Position numbers and translations under genes: made by a program
DNA from: Clostridia bacterium
GTDB taxonomy: Bacteria > Bacillota > Clostridia > Oscillospirales > Acutalibacteraceae
Direction: 5' to 3'
Assembly: GCA_017522225.1 (NCBI GenBank)
Contig: JAFWZR010000013.1
Coordinates: 62,001 to 126,000 of the forward strand
DNA: 64,000 nt
Notes under the pieces: generated by a model
What the model was told of the DNA's origin: nothing
The model's database searches: none
The model's input: only the letters and a program-made list of their open reading frames with translations
In this document: positions 44,742 through 53,903 of the stretch, piece after piece
Position numbering within the stretch: the stretch's first letter is position 1
Layout: the number at the start of each line of letters is the position of its first letter

Positions 44742-46448
44742 ATGGATATATTGAATCAGAAATTTGAAAAGCTCGGACTCAGACACGCTCGTGTATATCC
44801 GTCAGCCCGTCAGGTTGAGTGGATGAGACGCGAAAAAATGATATTTTTTCATTTCGGTGTGAACACCTTTACCAATATGGAATGGGGTGACGGAACGGAA
44901 AGTCCGTCAATATTCAATCCCGAAAAGCTTGACTGCAGACAGTGGATAAAAGCAATACACGACGCAGGCTTTACCACCGCGATACTGACGGCAAAGCATC
45001 ACGACGGCTTCTGCCTCTGGCCGAGCAAATACACAGAACACAGCATAAAAAACTCACCGTATAAGGACAGTAATGGTGACATTGTGCGTGAATTTACCGA
45101 TGCTTGTGCCGAGTTCGGCATAAAGGCCGGTATTTATCTTTCACCTTGGGACAGGCACGAAAAGACCTGGAACACACCTGACTACGACGACTTTTATGTC
45201 GGTCAGTTAACCGAACTGCTGACAAACTACGGCAAAATCTGGGAAGTGTGGTGGGACGGTTCACAGAGCAAAAATGTAAAATACGACTGGGCAAGATATA
45301 CAGATACCATCCGTACCCTTCAGCCCGACGCGGTTATATTTGGCACCTTGGAAGCAGAGCCTTTTGTTGAGGCGCGTTGGGTAGGCAACGAAGAAGGCTT
45401 TGCAGGTGACCCGTGCTGGTCAACGATTGATTCCCAGACAATAATTAATGAAAATACCATCAAGCTTAACTGCGGCAAGCTTGACGGCAACCGATTTTTA
45501 CCCGCAGAGGCTGATGTTTCCATCCGTCCCGGTTGGTTTTACCACGCAGACCAGGATGATAAGGTGCGTAATGCCTCAAATCTTCTGAAGCTCTGGTTTC
45601 TTTCCTGCGGACGAAACACAAGCTTACTGCTGAATCTTCCGCCCGACAGACGCGGTCTTGTGCACGAAAACGATGTAAAAAGCCTGTCAGAGTTCAACGA
45701 AATCCTCACCTGTGTTCTCAGCAATAATCTTGTCGGAGATGCAACCGTAACAGCAGACAGCACAAGAGACACTATCTGCACAGCAGAAAAACTTCTGACA
45801 GATGACATCAACGAGTTCTATGCTTCTGCCGATGGGGACAATACGCCTGAAATAACAGTTACACTTGCAGAAGAAAAGGAATTCAACGCCTTTATTCTGC
45901 AGGAGGTTATTGAGCTCGGTCACAGGGTTACAGGCTTTGAAATAAGCGCACTTGTTAACGGCGAATGGAAAGAAATCTATAACGGTGAGTGCATAGGCTA
46001 CCGCAATGCACAGTATTTCGGCACAATTAAAACAGACAGGGTGAAAATTAAAATCACATCTTCACTCGACTCACCTGTTCTCCGTTTCTTCGGTCTTTAT
46101 AGGTTTGACGAAAGGATGCTCCTTGATGAAGACTATGCACAGCGTGACGTAAACATACTTGACGGCAGCTCGGCAGTTGTAAAGCGTGAGGGCAATATCT
46201 TTGACCTGCACCTTGGCGGTATAATACCGTTCAATCTTATCACGCTAAACTCCCCTGCCGACAAAAAATTCGATGTATTTTTATTCAACGGTTTCGATTT
46301 TGAGCCGTGCACGGTCAAGGCTGAGCGTATAGGCGACCGCAGTGAAATTGCTTTTAATAAGCCTGTCAGCGGATGTTACAGAATTAAAATAGTATTTGAT
46401 AATGACAACGGACTTGATGATATAAAGCCCGAAGTTTATATGAAATAG
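44742..46448 (+). CDS. GH29 alpha-L-fucosidase
   Basis: Retaining exo-fucosidase, 568 residues. ATG at 44742 has good spacing from AAGAGGG; an ATG 9 bp upstream abuts that site. Typical GH29 segments: FHFGVNTFTNMEWGDG, LTAKHHDGFCLWPS, GIYLSPWDRHE, and VWWDGSQS carrying the catalytic Asp. A C-terminal F5/8-type (CBM32-like) beta domain spans about 330-470. There is no signal peptide, so it probably cleaves imported fucosylated oligosaccharides. The gene stands alone; two secreted glycan-binding or glycan-cleaving proteins are encoded convergently next to it. Confidence 0.88.
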   Translation: MDILNQKFEKLGLRHARVYPSARQVEWMRREKMIFFHFGVNTFTNMEWGDGTESPSIFNPEKLDCRQWIKAIHDAGFTTAILTAKHHDGFCLWPSKYTEHSIKNSPYKDSNGDIVREFTDACAEFGIKAGIYLSPWDRHEKTWNTPDYDDFYVGQLTELLTNYGKIWEVWWDGSQSKNVKYDWARYTDTIRTLQPDAVIFGTLEAEPFVEARWVGNEEGFAGDPCWSTIDSQTIINENTIKLNCGKLDGNRFLPAEADVSIRPGWFYHADQDDKVRNASNLLKLWFLSCGRNTSLLLNLPPDRRGLVHENDVKSLSEFNEILTCVLSNNLVGDATVTADSTRDTICTAEKLLTDDINEFYASADGDNTPEITVTLAEEKEFNAFILQEVIELGHRVTGFEISALVNGEWKEIYNGECIGYRNAQYFGTIKTDRVKIKITSSLDSPVLRFFGLYRFDERMLLDEDYAQRDVNILDGSSAVVKREGNIFDLHLGGIIPFNLITLNSPADKKFDVFLFNGFDFEPCTVKAERIGDRSEIAFNKPVSGCYRIKIVFDNDNGLDDIKPEVYMK

Positions 46449-46455
46449 CAAAAAC

Positions 46456-46482
46456 AAAGCACCGTGCAAGCACGGTGCTTTT
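46456..46482. terminator. Bidirectional terminator
   Basis: A perfect 11-bp stem (46456-46466 with 46471-46481) between the convergent fucosidase and DUF4838 genes. Confidence 0.85.
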
Positions 46483-46491
46483 AGTTTTCAG

Positions 46492-48411
46492 TTATTTAGT
46501 ATTGTTGCACAAAAAATGAAGCTTACCAAGGAATTTGTAGAATGCCATAAAGTACGGATCGAGTGCATCCCAGTACGGCTCATCATAGAGTGTTGACCAT
46601 TTGAACGGTACTCTGAAATGATGTGTCATTTCGCAGGTGCTGAGATCCCTTTGTCTTGTACCTTCACCGATAACCTTGATACCGTATGCAACAAGATCAT
46701 CGTAAAGGTCATCCTGCGCCTTCATATAATGATACATAAATCTGAAGCGTGAAAATTCAGCTCTTTGGTTAGCGCATTTCCAATATCTCCACGAAAGCTC
46801 TGAGCGTCCGATTTCAGATCTCTGTTTTTCTGTTTCGGCTGCCTCCAGGGCTTTTGCCCACAGCTCATCACAACGCTTCACATCAGAATAGCTCATACCG
46901 TAAAGCGTATCTTTTGCAGACTGATATATTCCGAGATGTCTGTTTTTTGTAACAGCATGTTCTGTCATAATGTCGATAAACTCACGGATGTACTTTCCTC
47001 CCGGACCGTAGACAGCGTCAAGATAGCCGTTCATCTCTGCATCAAAATCCATATACGGATCTTTGAGAAGCTGTGAAAGAAGGTATGTTCTCATCTCAGC
47101 AAATTCAGCGTCACAATTTTCAATGTAGTAGTTACCCTCTTCGTAAACACCTTTGACATTGTTCTCGGCAAAAATCTGAACATTTCTCTGCATAACGCCG
47201 AAATTCGGGAAGATCATACAGGTTTCACTATAATTGTTTACATAGTCCCAGATATAAATTCTGTCGCAGATTTTACCCCACGCCTTAAGGTCTTTCATAA
47301 ACTCGGCATTCACCTTGCAATCGGGATTATCAAGCGTATGGCCGAAGCAGCATTCGATTGAACACAGTCTTACAATAACATCGTCACGGGGAATAACCTT
47401 TGTCGGAGTTGCGCGTGTGTACTGATACGCAAATGTATCAAAAACAATATTGTCGTACTTGCCTGTTGCTTTTACTCTCTCGGCAATAGTGTTGACGAAG
47501 GTTATCATTGTGCCCGCGTGTGAGCCGTTTTCCTTGTCGATTGCGGCACAGCTTTTACATTCGCAATACTCCTGATTGTCGTGCTGAGTGAGTGAGAGAA
47601 TCTGCATACTCTCTTCCGGATTGTGATTGCGCTCGAGAAGATCAAGCACTTCGCTATAAACCACATCAATTGTATCGGGGTTTGTAAGACAAAGCTGATT
47701 TCTGCTTCTGACACCCTTATGAAGAGCATAATATTCGGGATGCTCGTCAAAATAAATTTCCGGCTTGCAGTAATATGTTACAAGAGTGTGTGCGAATGAG
47801 CCGATGTAACCGACATTTCCGCCCTGCTCGGCAGTAAGCCAACGGTAAACGCCACCGCTCTGCGCGTTTGCAAGTGAAAACTCAGTATCACGCGAAGATG
47901 CTGTGTCGGTTTCCGTGTATTCAAAATATGTTTCATATTCTGTATCGATATCCGCAGGTACTGTGAGAGCCTTGTTTTCGGGGATGCTGATAACCTCGGT
48001 CTCGTACCATCTGCAGCCGCAGAAATCCTCAAGAAAAGCATAAACGCCGTAGATTGTACCGCGTGTGCCTACACCTGCAATAATCAACTGCTCTTCTGTT
48101 GAACGGATGATGTAGCTTCCGTTTTCGTCGGTTGAAAACTTAATATCAGCTCTGTTTGTGTCACCGACAACAATTTCTGCCGGTTGCTTTTGGGTTGCAT
48201 CAGTTTTTGTCTGAATATCCTTGCCTGTAATTTTTTCAAGGTAATATTCAAGCTTCTGTGCGGCAAAAAGGTCAGTCTGAGATGCATTTTCGCCAACGAT
48301 TATAACTGCATCACAAACAGGAAATGCCGCCTCGCGGTCTGCAGCGAACGCAGGGATACAAAGTGACAGCACAAAGCAAAGTGCCAACAGAATTGATACT
48401 GACTTTTTCAT
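46492..48411 (-). CDS. Secreted DUF4838 protein
   Basis: A 639-residue extracellular protein with a clear signal peptide (KKSVSILLALCFVLSLC, cleavage after AFA near residue 23). An N-terminal domain (about 30-140) resembles the GH20/GH67 accessory N-domain (AAQKLEYYLEKITG). The large DUF4838 region contains YGVYAFLEDFCGCRWY, LTQHDNQEYCECKSC and IYIWDYVNNYSE. DUF4838 proteins have a TIM-barrel-like fold and occur in glycan-use loci; no reaction is proven for this one. It is 17 bp downstream of the GH43 gene, so both are secreted together. Confidence 0.82.
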   Translation of the reverse strand: MKKSVSILLALCFVLSLCIPAFAADREAAFPVCDAVIIVGENASQTDLFAAQKLEYYLEKITGKDIQTKTDATQKQPAEIVVGDTNRADIKFSTDENGSYIIRSTEEQLIIAGVGTRGTIYGVYAFLEDFCGCRWYETEVISIPENKALTVPADIDTEYETYFEYTETDTASSRDTEFSLANAQSGGVYRWLTAEQGGNVGYIGSFAHTLVTYYCKPEIYFDEHPEYYALHKGVRSRNQLCLTNPDTIDVVYSEVLDLLERNHNPEESMQILSLTQHDNQEYCECKSCAAIDKENGSHAGTMITFVNTIAERVKATGKYDNIVFDTFAYQYTRATPTKVIPRDDVIVRLCSIECCFGHTLDNPDCKVNAEFMKDLKAWGKICDRIYIWDYVNNYSETCMIFPNFGVMQRNVQIFAENNVKGVYEEGNYYIENCDAEFAEMRTYLLSQLLKDPYMDFDAEMNGYLDAVYGPGGKYIREFIDIMTEHAVTKNRHLGIYQSAKDTLYGMSYSDVKRCDELWAKALEAAETEKQRSEIGRSELSWRYWKCANQRAEFSRFRFMYHYMKAQDDLYDDLVAYGIKVIGEGTRQRDLSTCEMTHHFRVPFKWSTLYDEPYWDALDPYFMAFYKFLGKLHFLCNNTK

Positions 48412-48428
48412 AAAATCACCTCATTTTA

Positions 48429-49463
48429 TTATATAACAATGCCCAAGACAAAGAAATAAATATTATAAATCACCTTGTTCAAAAGGTCTTTTATACAGCC
48501 GAGAAACTCTTTTTCCTCGACACGGATGAGTCTGCCTGTGTCTTCCATTTCAAAGAATTCAACGTGTTCAAAAGTTTCACCGTCCGACCCGTTCGGAGTA
48601 TGAAGCGCCATTGTCAGCTTGCCGTCGAAAGTTTCAAAAAGCATCGCGTGGCCGCCTTCCGCCTGCGTTTTTGTGCGTTTGTACAAAGCCTGAGGATGCT
48701 GAATCCAATTGCCGTCAACCTCACCGTTATCCGAGACGGCATAACCGACAGCGTAACCGCCCGAACGTGCGTGGTTTGACCAGAGCATCACGAGTCTTCC
48801 TTTTGATGTTTTGTAAAGAAACGGGCCGTCAGTAATGCCGCCGTTTGTCCAGATATGCTTATTCGCCCTGAATATCATTTTAGGCTCAGATACAAAATGT
48901 GTAAGGTCATCACTGAGCTTCGCAACCGCCATTTCACCGTAGTTGTCATAAGTGGATGTCCACTCGTTGACGTAAGCCATCCAGGGCTGACCGTTGTCAT
49001 CAACATAAAGTGTACCGTCGATGCAGTCGATGTCTTTAGGAGTAATGTGACCATCAGAAATGAGTGTAAACGGTCCTGTAGGAGAATCTGATTTAAAAAC
49101 TGCAGTACCGCGTTTTTCTGTCAGTCTTGAACGGTAGGTTGCAAAAAGGTAGAAGCTGCCGTTATAGTAATGACACTCGGGCGCCCAATAATCAGCATAG
49201 CCGTCAAAACCTTCGAACGGGGAAAAAATCTGAATATTTTCTGACCAGTTTTCGAGGTCCTCGCTGACAACACAACCGTAACCCTCACCCTGACTCAGGC
49301 AGGTACCGTACATATAATACTTGCCGTCATAAGCCAACACAAATGGGTCACGGATCCGCAAATCCTCGCGTTTGACAGGGTATGATTCCTCTGCCGATGA
49401 ATGCAAAACGCAACCGCAGACCAGCATCACCACAATCAGAAGAAGCGAAATTACCTTTTTCAT
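48429..49463 (-). CDS. GH43-family (arabinanase/xylosidase-like) lipoprotein
   Basis: A 344-residue five-bladed beta-propeller glycosidase. The N-terminus has a lipoprotein-type signal (lipobox near LVCGC, Cys about 16-18). RDPFVLAYDGKYYMYGT holds the catalytic Asp, IDCIDGTLYVDD the middle Asp, and GGITDGPFL the general-acid region, matching GH43. The C-terminal 20 residues are strongly hydrophobic, suggesting a second membrane contact. Expected substrates are arabinan- or xylan-type side chains. First gene of a two-gene unit with the DUF4838 protein. Confidence 0.85.
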   Translation of the reverse strand: MKKVISLLLIVVMLVCGCVLHSSAEESYPVKREDLRIRDPFVLAYDGKYYMYGTCLSQGEGYGCVVSEDLENWSENIQIFSPFEGFDGYADYWAPECHYYNGSFYLFATYRSRLTEKRGTAVFKSDSPTGPFTLISDGHITPKDIDCIDGTLYVDDNGQPWMAYVNEWTSTYDNYGEMAVAKLSDDLTHFVSEPKMIFRANKHIWTNGGITDGPFLYKTSKGRLVMLWSNHARSGGYAVGYAVSDNGEVDGNWIQHPQALYKRTKTQAEGGHAMLFETFDGKLTMALHTPNGSDGETFEHVEFFEMEDTGRLIRVEEKEFLGCIKDLLNKVIYNIYFFVLGIVI

Positions 49464-49576
49464 AAAATCAACTCCCGTATCATTTATATTTTTATTTTAG
49501 CACAATGCGTTCAGAAATTCAATATCGTTATACTTCGTATTATTGAACCCGGCTGTAAATAAATTTTAAAATGCAC

Positions 49577-49605
49577 TTGATTTTTCCTTAAGAGTTGGTT
49601 ATAAT
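49577..49605 (+). promoter_or_regulatory. Promoter of tRNA-Ser
   Basis: TTGATT (49577-49582), 17-nt spacer, TATAAT (49600-49605), about 22 bp before the tRNA. Confidence 0.75.
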
Positions 49606-49627
49606 AGATAGGCTATCAGGTAGATAC

Positions 49628-49719
49628 GGAGAGTTGTCCGAGCTGGCCGAAGGAGCACGATTGGAAATCGTGTAACAGCCATAAACTGTTCGAGGGTTCG
49701 AATCCCTTGCTCTCCGCCA
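49628..49719 (+). tRNA. tRNA-Ser (anticodon GGA)
   Basis: A 92-nt class II tRNA with encoded CCA. Acceptor GGAGAGT pairs with GCTCTCC. The anticodon loop TTGGAAA gives GGA at 49663-49665, reading UCC and UCU. A long variable arm and the GGTTCGAATCC T-arm are present. Confidence 0.96.
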
Positions 49720-49720
49720 A

Positions 49721-49762
49721 AAAATAAAAGGTAATTCCACAAGGAATTACCTTTTATTTTTT
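49721..49762 (+). terminator. Terminator of tRNA-Ser
   Basis: A perfect 18-bp stem (49721-49738 with 49743-49760) with an ACAA loop and T-rich 3' arm. Confidence 0.85.
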
Positions 49763-49778
49763 CGATAAAATCAGAAGG

Positions 49779-49951
49779 AAGGGATTCGAACAAGGAGGGA
49801 GCGAAGCGGAAGAAAACAGTCCGGTGGACTGTTTTCACCGACGGGGCAACGAGCGAAGCGAGGCGATAGCGCGGCAGCGCGGGACAAAATCCCTTGCTCT
49901 CCGCCATAAATTAACTGTATCCATTCGGGTGCAGTTTATTTTTTGCAAGGG
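49779..49951. repeat. tRNA-Ser-derived, palindrome-rich element
   Basis: This stretch contains an inverted piece of the tRNA T-arm near 49779-49791 and a perfect 11-bp hairpin (49812-49822 with 49826-49836). A 10-bp direct repeat GAGCGAAGCG lies at 49799 and 49851. A direct 19-bp copy of the tRNA 3' end including CCA is at 49888-49906, identical to 49701-49719. Another inverted T-arm palindrome is centred near 49944. The arms AAGGGATT (49779) and AATCCCTT (49888) can close the whole element into one fold. Confidence 0.75.
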
Positions 49952-50000
49952 ATTCGAATCCCGTGGGGGTGAGTTGCTGAAGCAATGTTGCTTGCCACAA

Positions 50001-50029
50001 AAAAAGAGCCGCGTATTGCGACTCTTTTT
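50001..50029. terminator. Terminator after the DUF4091 gene
   Basis: A 12-bp stem with one mismatch (50001-50012 with 50018-50029) flanked by A and T runs. Confidence 0.75.
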
Positions 50030-50048
50030 GTTTTATTATCAGTTGTTT

Positions 50049-51677
50049 TTACATATTCTTCTCAATCTGCTTAACAATGTATTCTCTTAATGCAATCATT
50101 TTTTCCGTTCCGCGGGGATAGGTACTGAATCGGATTTTGCCGAAGCGTCTTGTGAGCTTTGAATGAATCTTATCCTTGCCGATAAGAGTTTCAAGAAGCT
50201 GTAATGCTCTCATCTCCTGCAACGCTTCAAAGAAAACCTCACCGCGTATGGACATAATTGCTCCGTTTTCGTAAGGATAAACAATGAACGAATCGCCTGA
50301 AGGGAATGCACAGTCAGCATCGGTTACCTCGTATGGGTTGATGTGGCGAAGCGATTTACTTGAATTATAGAAGTTAAAGCCCCACTGCAGGAAGCCCTTG
50401 ATTTCGTGAAGGTAAAGCTGTGTGCCGATAATCCTTGTTGCGGAAAGAGGCATACTGAAAAATCTGTTGCTCATTTCTCCGCCCTGTCCGCAGCAATAGT
50501 ATGTCCAACGGTTTTCGAAGCCTTTCTCAATAAACTCTTCTACACTGGAGGTAGAGGGAATCGGCTGTTTGATAAGTCCGTTTTCGTAAAAATCATACTC
50601 GGAAAGTGCGTCGATAATCGGGAAATCTTTCAGAATATCAGCGACAACATCCTTTGCCTTGCTGTATGACTCGACCTGGTCGTGACTCGGCTCGTCCGAA
50701 ATGTGGAAATAAGTTACCTTTTCAATCTTCATTTCCTTTATAACAGCGATAAGCTCAGACAAAAACGCACGAAGGAATCGGGAATACTCCTCCCCTGCCG
50801 CTTCGGTTTCCCAACCGAAAACACGCTTGATCTCACCGTCAACCTCTGCCATAACCTTCGGTGCGGCAAATGCGCCCCACTGTGAGAAAAGGTGTGAGAT
50901 TTCAAAATATTTTATTCCGCAATCAAGTGCAAGCTGAACCCAACGGCGGAATTTGTCAAAGTTGAAGGTGTAACTGTCACCGTCTTTTTTAACATCGACA
51001 AGCTGTACCGTCGTACGCTCACCGCCGATGTTTGTATCAAGCGGAGGAGTGAATACAGGAGTAAGAATCATATTGTTACCGCACTTTGTAAATGCTTCCA
51101 TAAAGCTGCGGATAAGTGTCCAATGCTCCTCGGAGAAAACAGGCACCTTGTAATAATCTGCGATACAGTCCGTGTGGAACCATTCCGTATTGATAAGAGT
51201 CTGCTCGGGCAGAACTGCATCAAGCACGGTAAGAGTGAAGGTTTCTGAAGCAACTTCGCCTTCCTCATCACTCAGGATTTTAACGGTAATGCTGTAGTCT
51301 CCTGCCTTGATGTCTGTCGGAACATCTGTTGTTACCCACAGGGAGAACCATCTGTACGGCTTGATAAAATGTGTGTCACCCACAGGGAAGAGTACGTCAG
51401 GGAACAAGCCTGCTGTTGCACGCTCGCAGTATTCCGTCTTATCGGGATAGCACGGAAGCTCTGACGGAACATTGCCGACCGCTCTGACACATACTGCATC
51501 ACCAAGCTCACTTTCAACCGTGATTTTTGACATAAATCTTTCTTCGGATTTATATGCAAGCTGATAAGAATATCGTTCGCCCTTGAGCACCTTTGCTCTC
51601 TTTACAGGTGTAAATTCGCAGTTACCGTCAAGAAAAATTCTGTTTAGATTTGAAACCTGTTTAACCTGAAAATCCAT
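50049..51677 (-). CDS. DUF4091 glycoside-hydrolase-like protein
   Basis: A 542-residue protein without a signal peptide. An N-terminal beta-sandwich (about 1-150) is followed by a TIM-barrel-like region with LALDCGIKYFEISHLFSQWG, YFHISDEPSHDQVESY (an acidic pair like a clan GH-A acid/base site) and the DUF4091 end FLQWGFNFYNS. Members of this family are found with hexosaminidase and other glycan-use genes and are considered glycosidases, though the substrate here is unknown. GGAGG lies upstream of the ATG. It is transcribed alone. Confidence 0.82.
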   Translation of the reverse strand: MDFQVKQVSNLNRIFLDGNCEFTPVKRAKVLKGERYSYQLAYKSEERFMSKITVESELGDAVCVRAVGNVPSELPCYPDKTEYCERATAGLFPDVLFPVGDTHFIKPYRWFSLWVTTDVPTDIKAGDYSITVKILSDEEGEVASETFTLTVLDAVLPEQTLINTEWFHTDCIADYYKVPVFSEEHWTLIRSFMEAFTKCGNNMILTPVFTPPLDTNIGGERTTVQLVDVKKDGDSYTFNFDKFRRWVQLALDCGIKYFEISHLFSQWGAFAAPKVMAEVDGEIKRVFGWETEAAGEEYSRFLRAFLSELIAVIKEMKIEKVTYFHISDEPSHDQVESYSKAKDVVADILKDFPIIDALSEYDFYENGLIKQPIPSTSSVEEFIEKGFENRWTYYCCGQGGEMSNRFFSMPLSATRIIGTQLYLHEIKGFLQWGFNFYNSSKSLRHINPYEVTDADCAFPSGDSFIVYPYENGAIMSIRGEVFFEALQEMRALQLLETLIGKDKIHSKLTRRFGKIRFSTYPRGTEKMIALREYIVKQIEKNM

Positions 51678-51736
51678 TTTGTCCGCCTCCGCTGTGTTTT
51701 TGTTTATTCTAACACACGAACAGCAGAGTTTTCAAC

Positions 51737-52141
51737 CTATTTACGCTTATTGACGGCAATTATTCCTCCGATTGCTGAAAACACAACCTGAACTGCGAGA
51801 AGAATCCAACCAAACAAGCCTACACCGCTTTTGGATACAAGAATCGACACAAGAATCGTTACAAGATAGGCGGGTAAAACACTCAGCGCACCGACGGCAA
51901 TACCGTTTTTACGCACGGGGCGTACTGCAACAAAGCCGCAGACGAGAGCAGATACCGCGCCGATGGCAAGTAAAATGTATTGATACATTCCGCTATTTGA
52001 ATCGGTCTTCCACAAAGCAAACGCAGCAACAGCCGACATCACAAAAAACAGTACAACACCCGTCAATGCACCCACAAGCGCTTTTATAATCACATTTCTT
52101 ATATCGTTCATCTGCGGTTTTATCTGTCTTTTTTCAGACAT
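51737..52141 (-). CDS. Small four-helix membrane protein (TIGR04086-like)
   Basis: 134 residues from the ATG at 52141, which follows GAGGAGGG; an upstream in-frame ATG (52162) lies inside the preceding hairpin. Four hydrophobic helices at roughly 20-45, 54-75, 82-103 and 108-130, with glycine-rich packing, match the TIGR04086 family of Firmicutes membrane proteins of unknown role. The ribosome site is part of the terminator hairpin upstream, so translation of read-through transcripts could be restrained. Confidence 0.75.
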   Translation of the reverse strand: MSEKRQIKPQMNDIRNVIIKALVGALTGVVLFFVMSAVAAFALWKTDSNSGMYQYILLAIGAVSALVCGFVAVRPVRKNGIAVGALSVLPAYLVTILVSILVSKSGVGLFGWILLAVQVVFSAIGGIIAVNKRK

Positions 52142-52144
52142 AAA

Positions 52145-52180
52145 AAATCCCTCCTCATTCAATCTTATGAGGAGGGGTTT
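52145..52180 (-). terminator. Terminator overlapping the ribosome site of the next gene
   Basis: A 14-bp stem (52145-52158 with 52167-52180) and a T run on the minus strand. It follows the acyl-CoA ligase stop, and its 3' arm contains the GAGGAGGG used to start the small membrane protein. Confidence 0.8.
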
Positions 52181-52187
52181 TATACTA

Positions 52188-53888
52188 TTACTGATTGCGT
52201 TTTATTTTTGCGGTAGTGGTTTTTTCAAACTCTTTTTCCATAATCTCGATTGACTTGATTGCCTTGTAGCTGACAACCTGGTCATTCACTCTGTGTACCG
52301 CCTGAGTAACAAAATCGCTTATCTCTTTTTCTGTAAGAATACGGTTACCGTTTTGCTGAGAAAGAGCCTGGACGTCGGGGAAAATTCTGGCTTTTACAAC
52401 CACATTGTCCTTTTCATCCTTCGACTCAACCACCATACATTCCTTAACCGCAGTCTCTTTCATAAGAAGTGACTCAAGCTCTTCGGGATAAACGTTCTTG
52501 CCGTTATTTGTGACGATTACATTCTTACTGCGTCCGCAGATGTAATAAAAGCCGTCCTTATCCGCACGCGCAAGGTCACCTGTATGGAACCAGCCGTCAT
52601 AATCGAACACGGCATTTGTTGCCTCTTGGTTTTTATAGTAGCCAAGCATAACCATCGGTCCCTTTATGCAGAGCTCACCGATACCGTTTTCGTCACAGTT
52701 AACAAGCTTTGCCTCAACTGACGGAATCGGTCTGCCGATTGATGCCGCCTTACTGTCCTTGTCGGAGTTGCAGATGACAATCGGCGAGCATTCGGTAAGT
52801 CCGTAGCCCTGGAAGGTCTGTATGCCGTACTTGTTCATATCCTCGATAATCTGCGGGTCAATTGCTGCCGCACCCGAAATAATCAGACGTATGCTTCCGC
52901 CGAAGGCTTCCTTGATTTTAGCAAAGAAAACATCACTTGTATCAATACCGATCTTCTTGGTTACTTTTGCAATTTTACTTGCGACCGCTATCTTGAGCTT
53001 AGCACCCTTATCTTTTTCAAGCGCCTTCTGAATTCTTGCATAGAAAAGCTCGATGACTCTCGGAACAACGATGATGATATGCGGCTTGTATTCCTGCAGA
53101 TTCTTTGTTATATAACGCAGTCCTTCGCAGAAGCAGATCGATACTCCGCCGTAAATACAGCAAAGGAAGGTTACCGTACACTCGTAGGTGTGGTGGATGG
53201 GCAAAAGAGAAAAAATGCGTTCGCCCTTATTGATTTTAACAACACCCATAATGGACATAATATCCGAGCAGATATTGCGTGCGCTGAGCATTACTGCCTT
53301 TGACATACCTGTTGTACCTGATGTAAAAAGAAGTACCGCAAGCTTATCTGCATCGGGTGTGATATTTATATATGACTCGTCTCCGTCATCAATACGCCTC
53401 TTGCCGTCTTCAACAAGTCGGTCAAGTGACAGGATGTCACCGTTATCCTCTGCGTCATCCATTGAAATGAAAATCATTCCCTCGGGAAGCTCATCACGGT
53501 GCTCGAGAATTTTTTTGCCGAACTTTTTGTCAAAGATTATAGCCTTTGCTTCGGAAACCTCAAGAATGCTCCTGATATCTGCAAACGGAAGTTCCTTATC
53601 GGTCGGAACAACAACACCTGCACCGCAAGTAACTGCCATATAGCTCATACACCATTTATAGCTGTTTGCACCTGCAACTGCAATGCGTGTATCCTTAAGA
53701 CCGAGAGAAAGAAGTGCCGTGCCGAGAGAAAAAACATCCTCGTGAAATTTATCGTAGCTTATGTCGACAATCTGACCGACGGCATTCTTTACCTTGAACG
53801 CAGGACTGTTACCGTAAAGCGCCATACTCTGCGTTAACAACTCTCTGAAAGTATTAAATTCTCTGACTTTGTATAACGGACGAGTCAT
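52188..53888 (-). CDS. AMP-forming acyl-CoA synthetase (long-chain type), copy 1
   Basis: A 566-residue ANL enzyme that activates a carboxylate, probably a fatty acid, with ATP and CoA. P-loop LLFTSGTTGMSKAVML (about 189-204), the A5 motif YGLTECSPIV, A7 WFHTGDLARAD, A8 GR near the hinge, and the adenylation Lys in KTTTAKIKR at the C-terminus are all intact. It starts 15 bp after the aminotransferase gene in one operon. A paralogue lies at 61820-63460. The substrate chain length cannot be read. Confidence 0.9.
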   Translation of the reverse strand: MTRPLYKVREFNTFRELLTQSMALYGNSPAFKVKNAVGQIVDISYDKFHEDVFSLGTALLSLGLKDTRIAVAGANSYKWCMSYMAVTCGAGVVVPTDKELPFADIRSILEVSEAKAIIFDKKFGKKILEHRDELPEGMIFISMDDAEDNGDILSLDRLVEDGKRRIDDGDESYINITPDADKLAVLLFTSGTTGMSKAVMLSARNICSDIMSIMGVVKINKGERIFSLLPIHHTYECTVTFLCCIYGGVSICFCEGLRYITKNLQEYKPHIIIVVPRVIELFYARIQKALEKDKGAKLKIAVASKIAKVTKKIGIDTSDVFFAKIKEAFGGSIRLIISGAAAIDPQIIEDMNKYGIQTFQGYGLTECSPIVICNSDKDSKAASIGRPIPSVEAKLVNCDENGIGELCIKGPMVMLGYYKNQEATNAVFDYDGWFHTGDLARADKDGFYYICGRSKNVIVTNNGKNVYPEELESLLMKETAVKECMVVESKDEKDNVVVKARIFPDVQALSQQNGNRILTEKEISDFVTQAVHRVNDQVVSYKAIKSIEIMEKEFEKTTTAKIKRNQ

Positions 53889-53903
53889 TGTTTTTACCTC
53901 TTA

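Noticed and set aside
49599-49907. A 102-codon open frame on the minus strand over tRNA-Ser and the following repeat
   Set aside because: It reads antisense through the tRNA (giving a GIRTLEQF-like peptide typical of false tRNA-derived ORFs) and through the palindromic repeat. It has no ribosome site.
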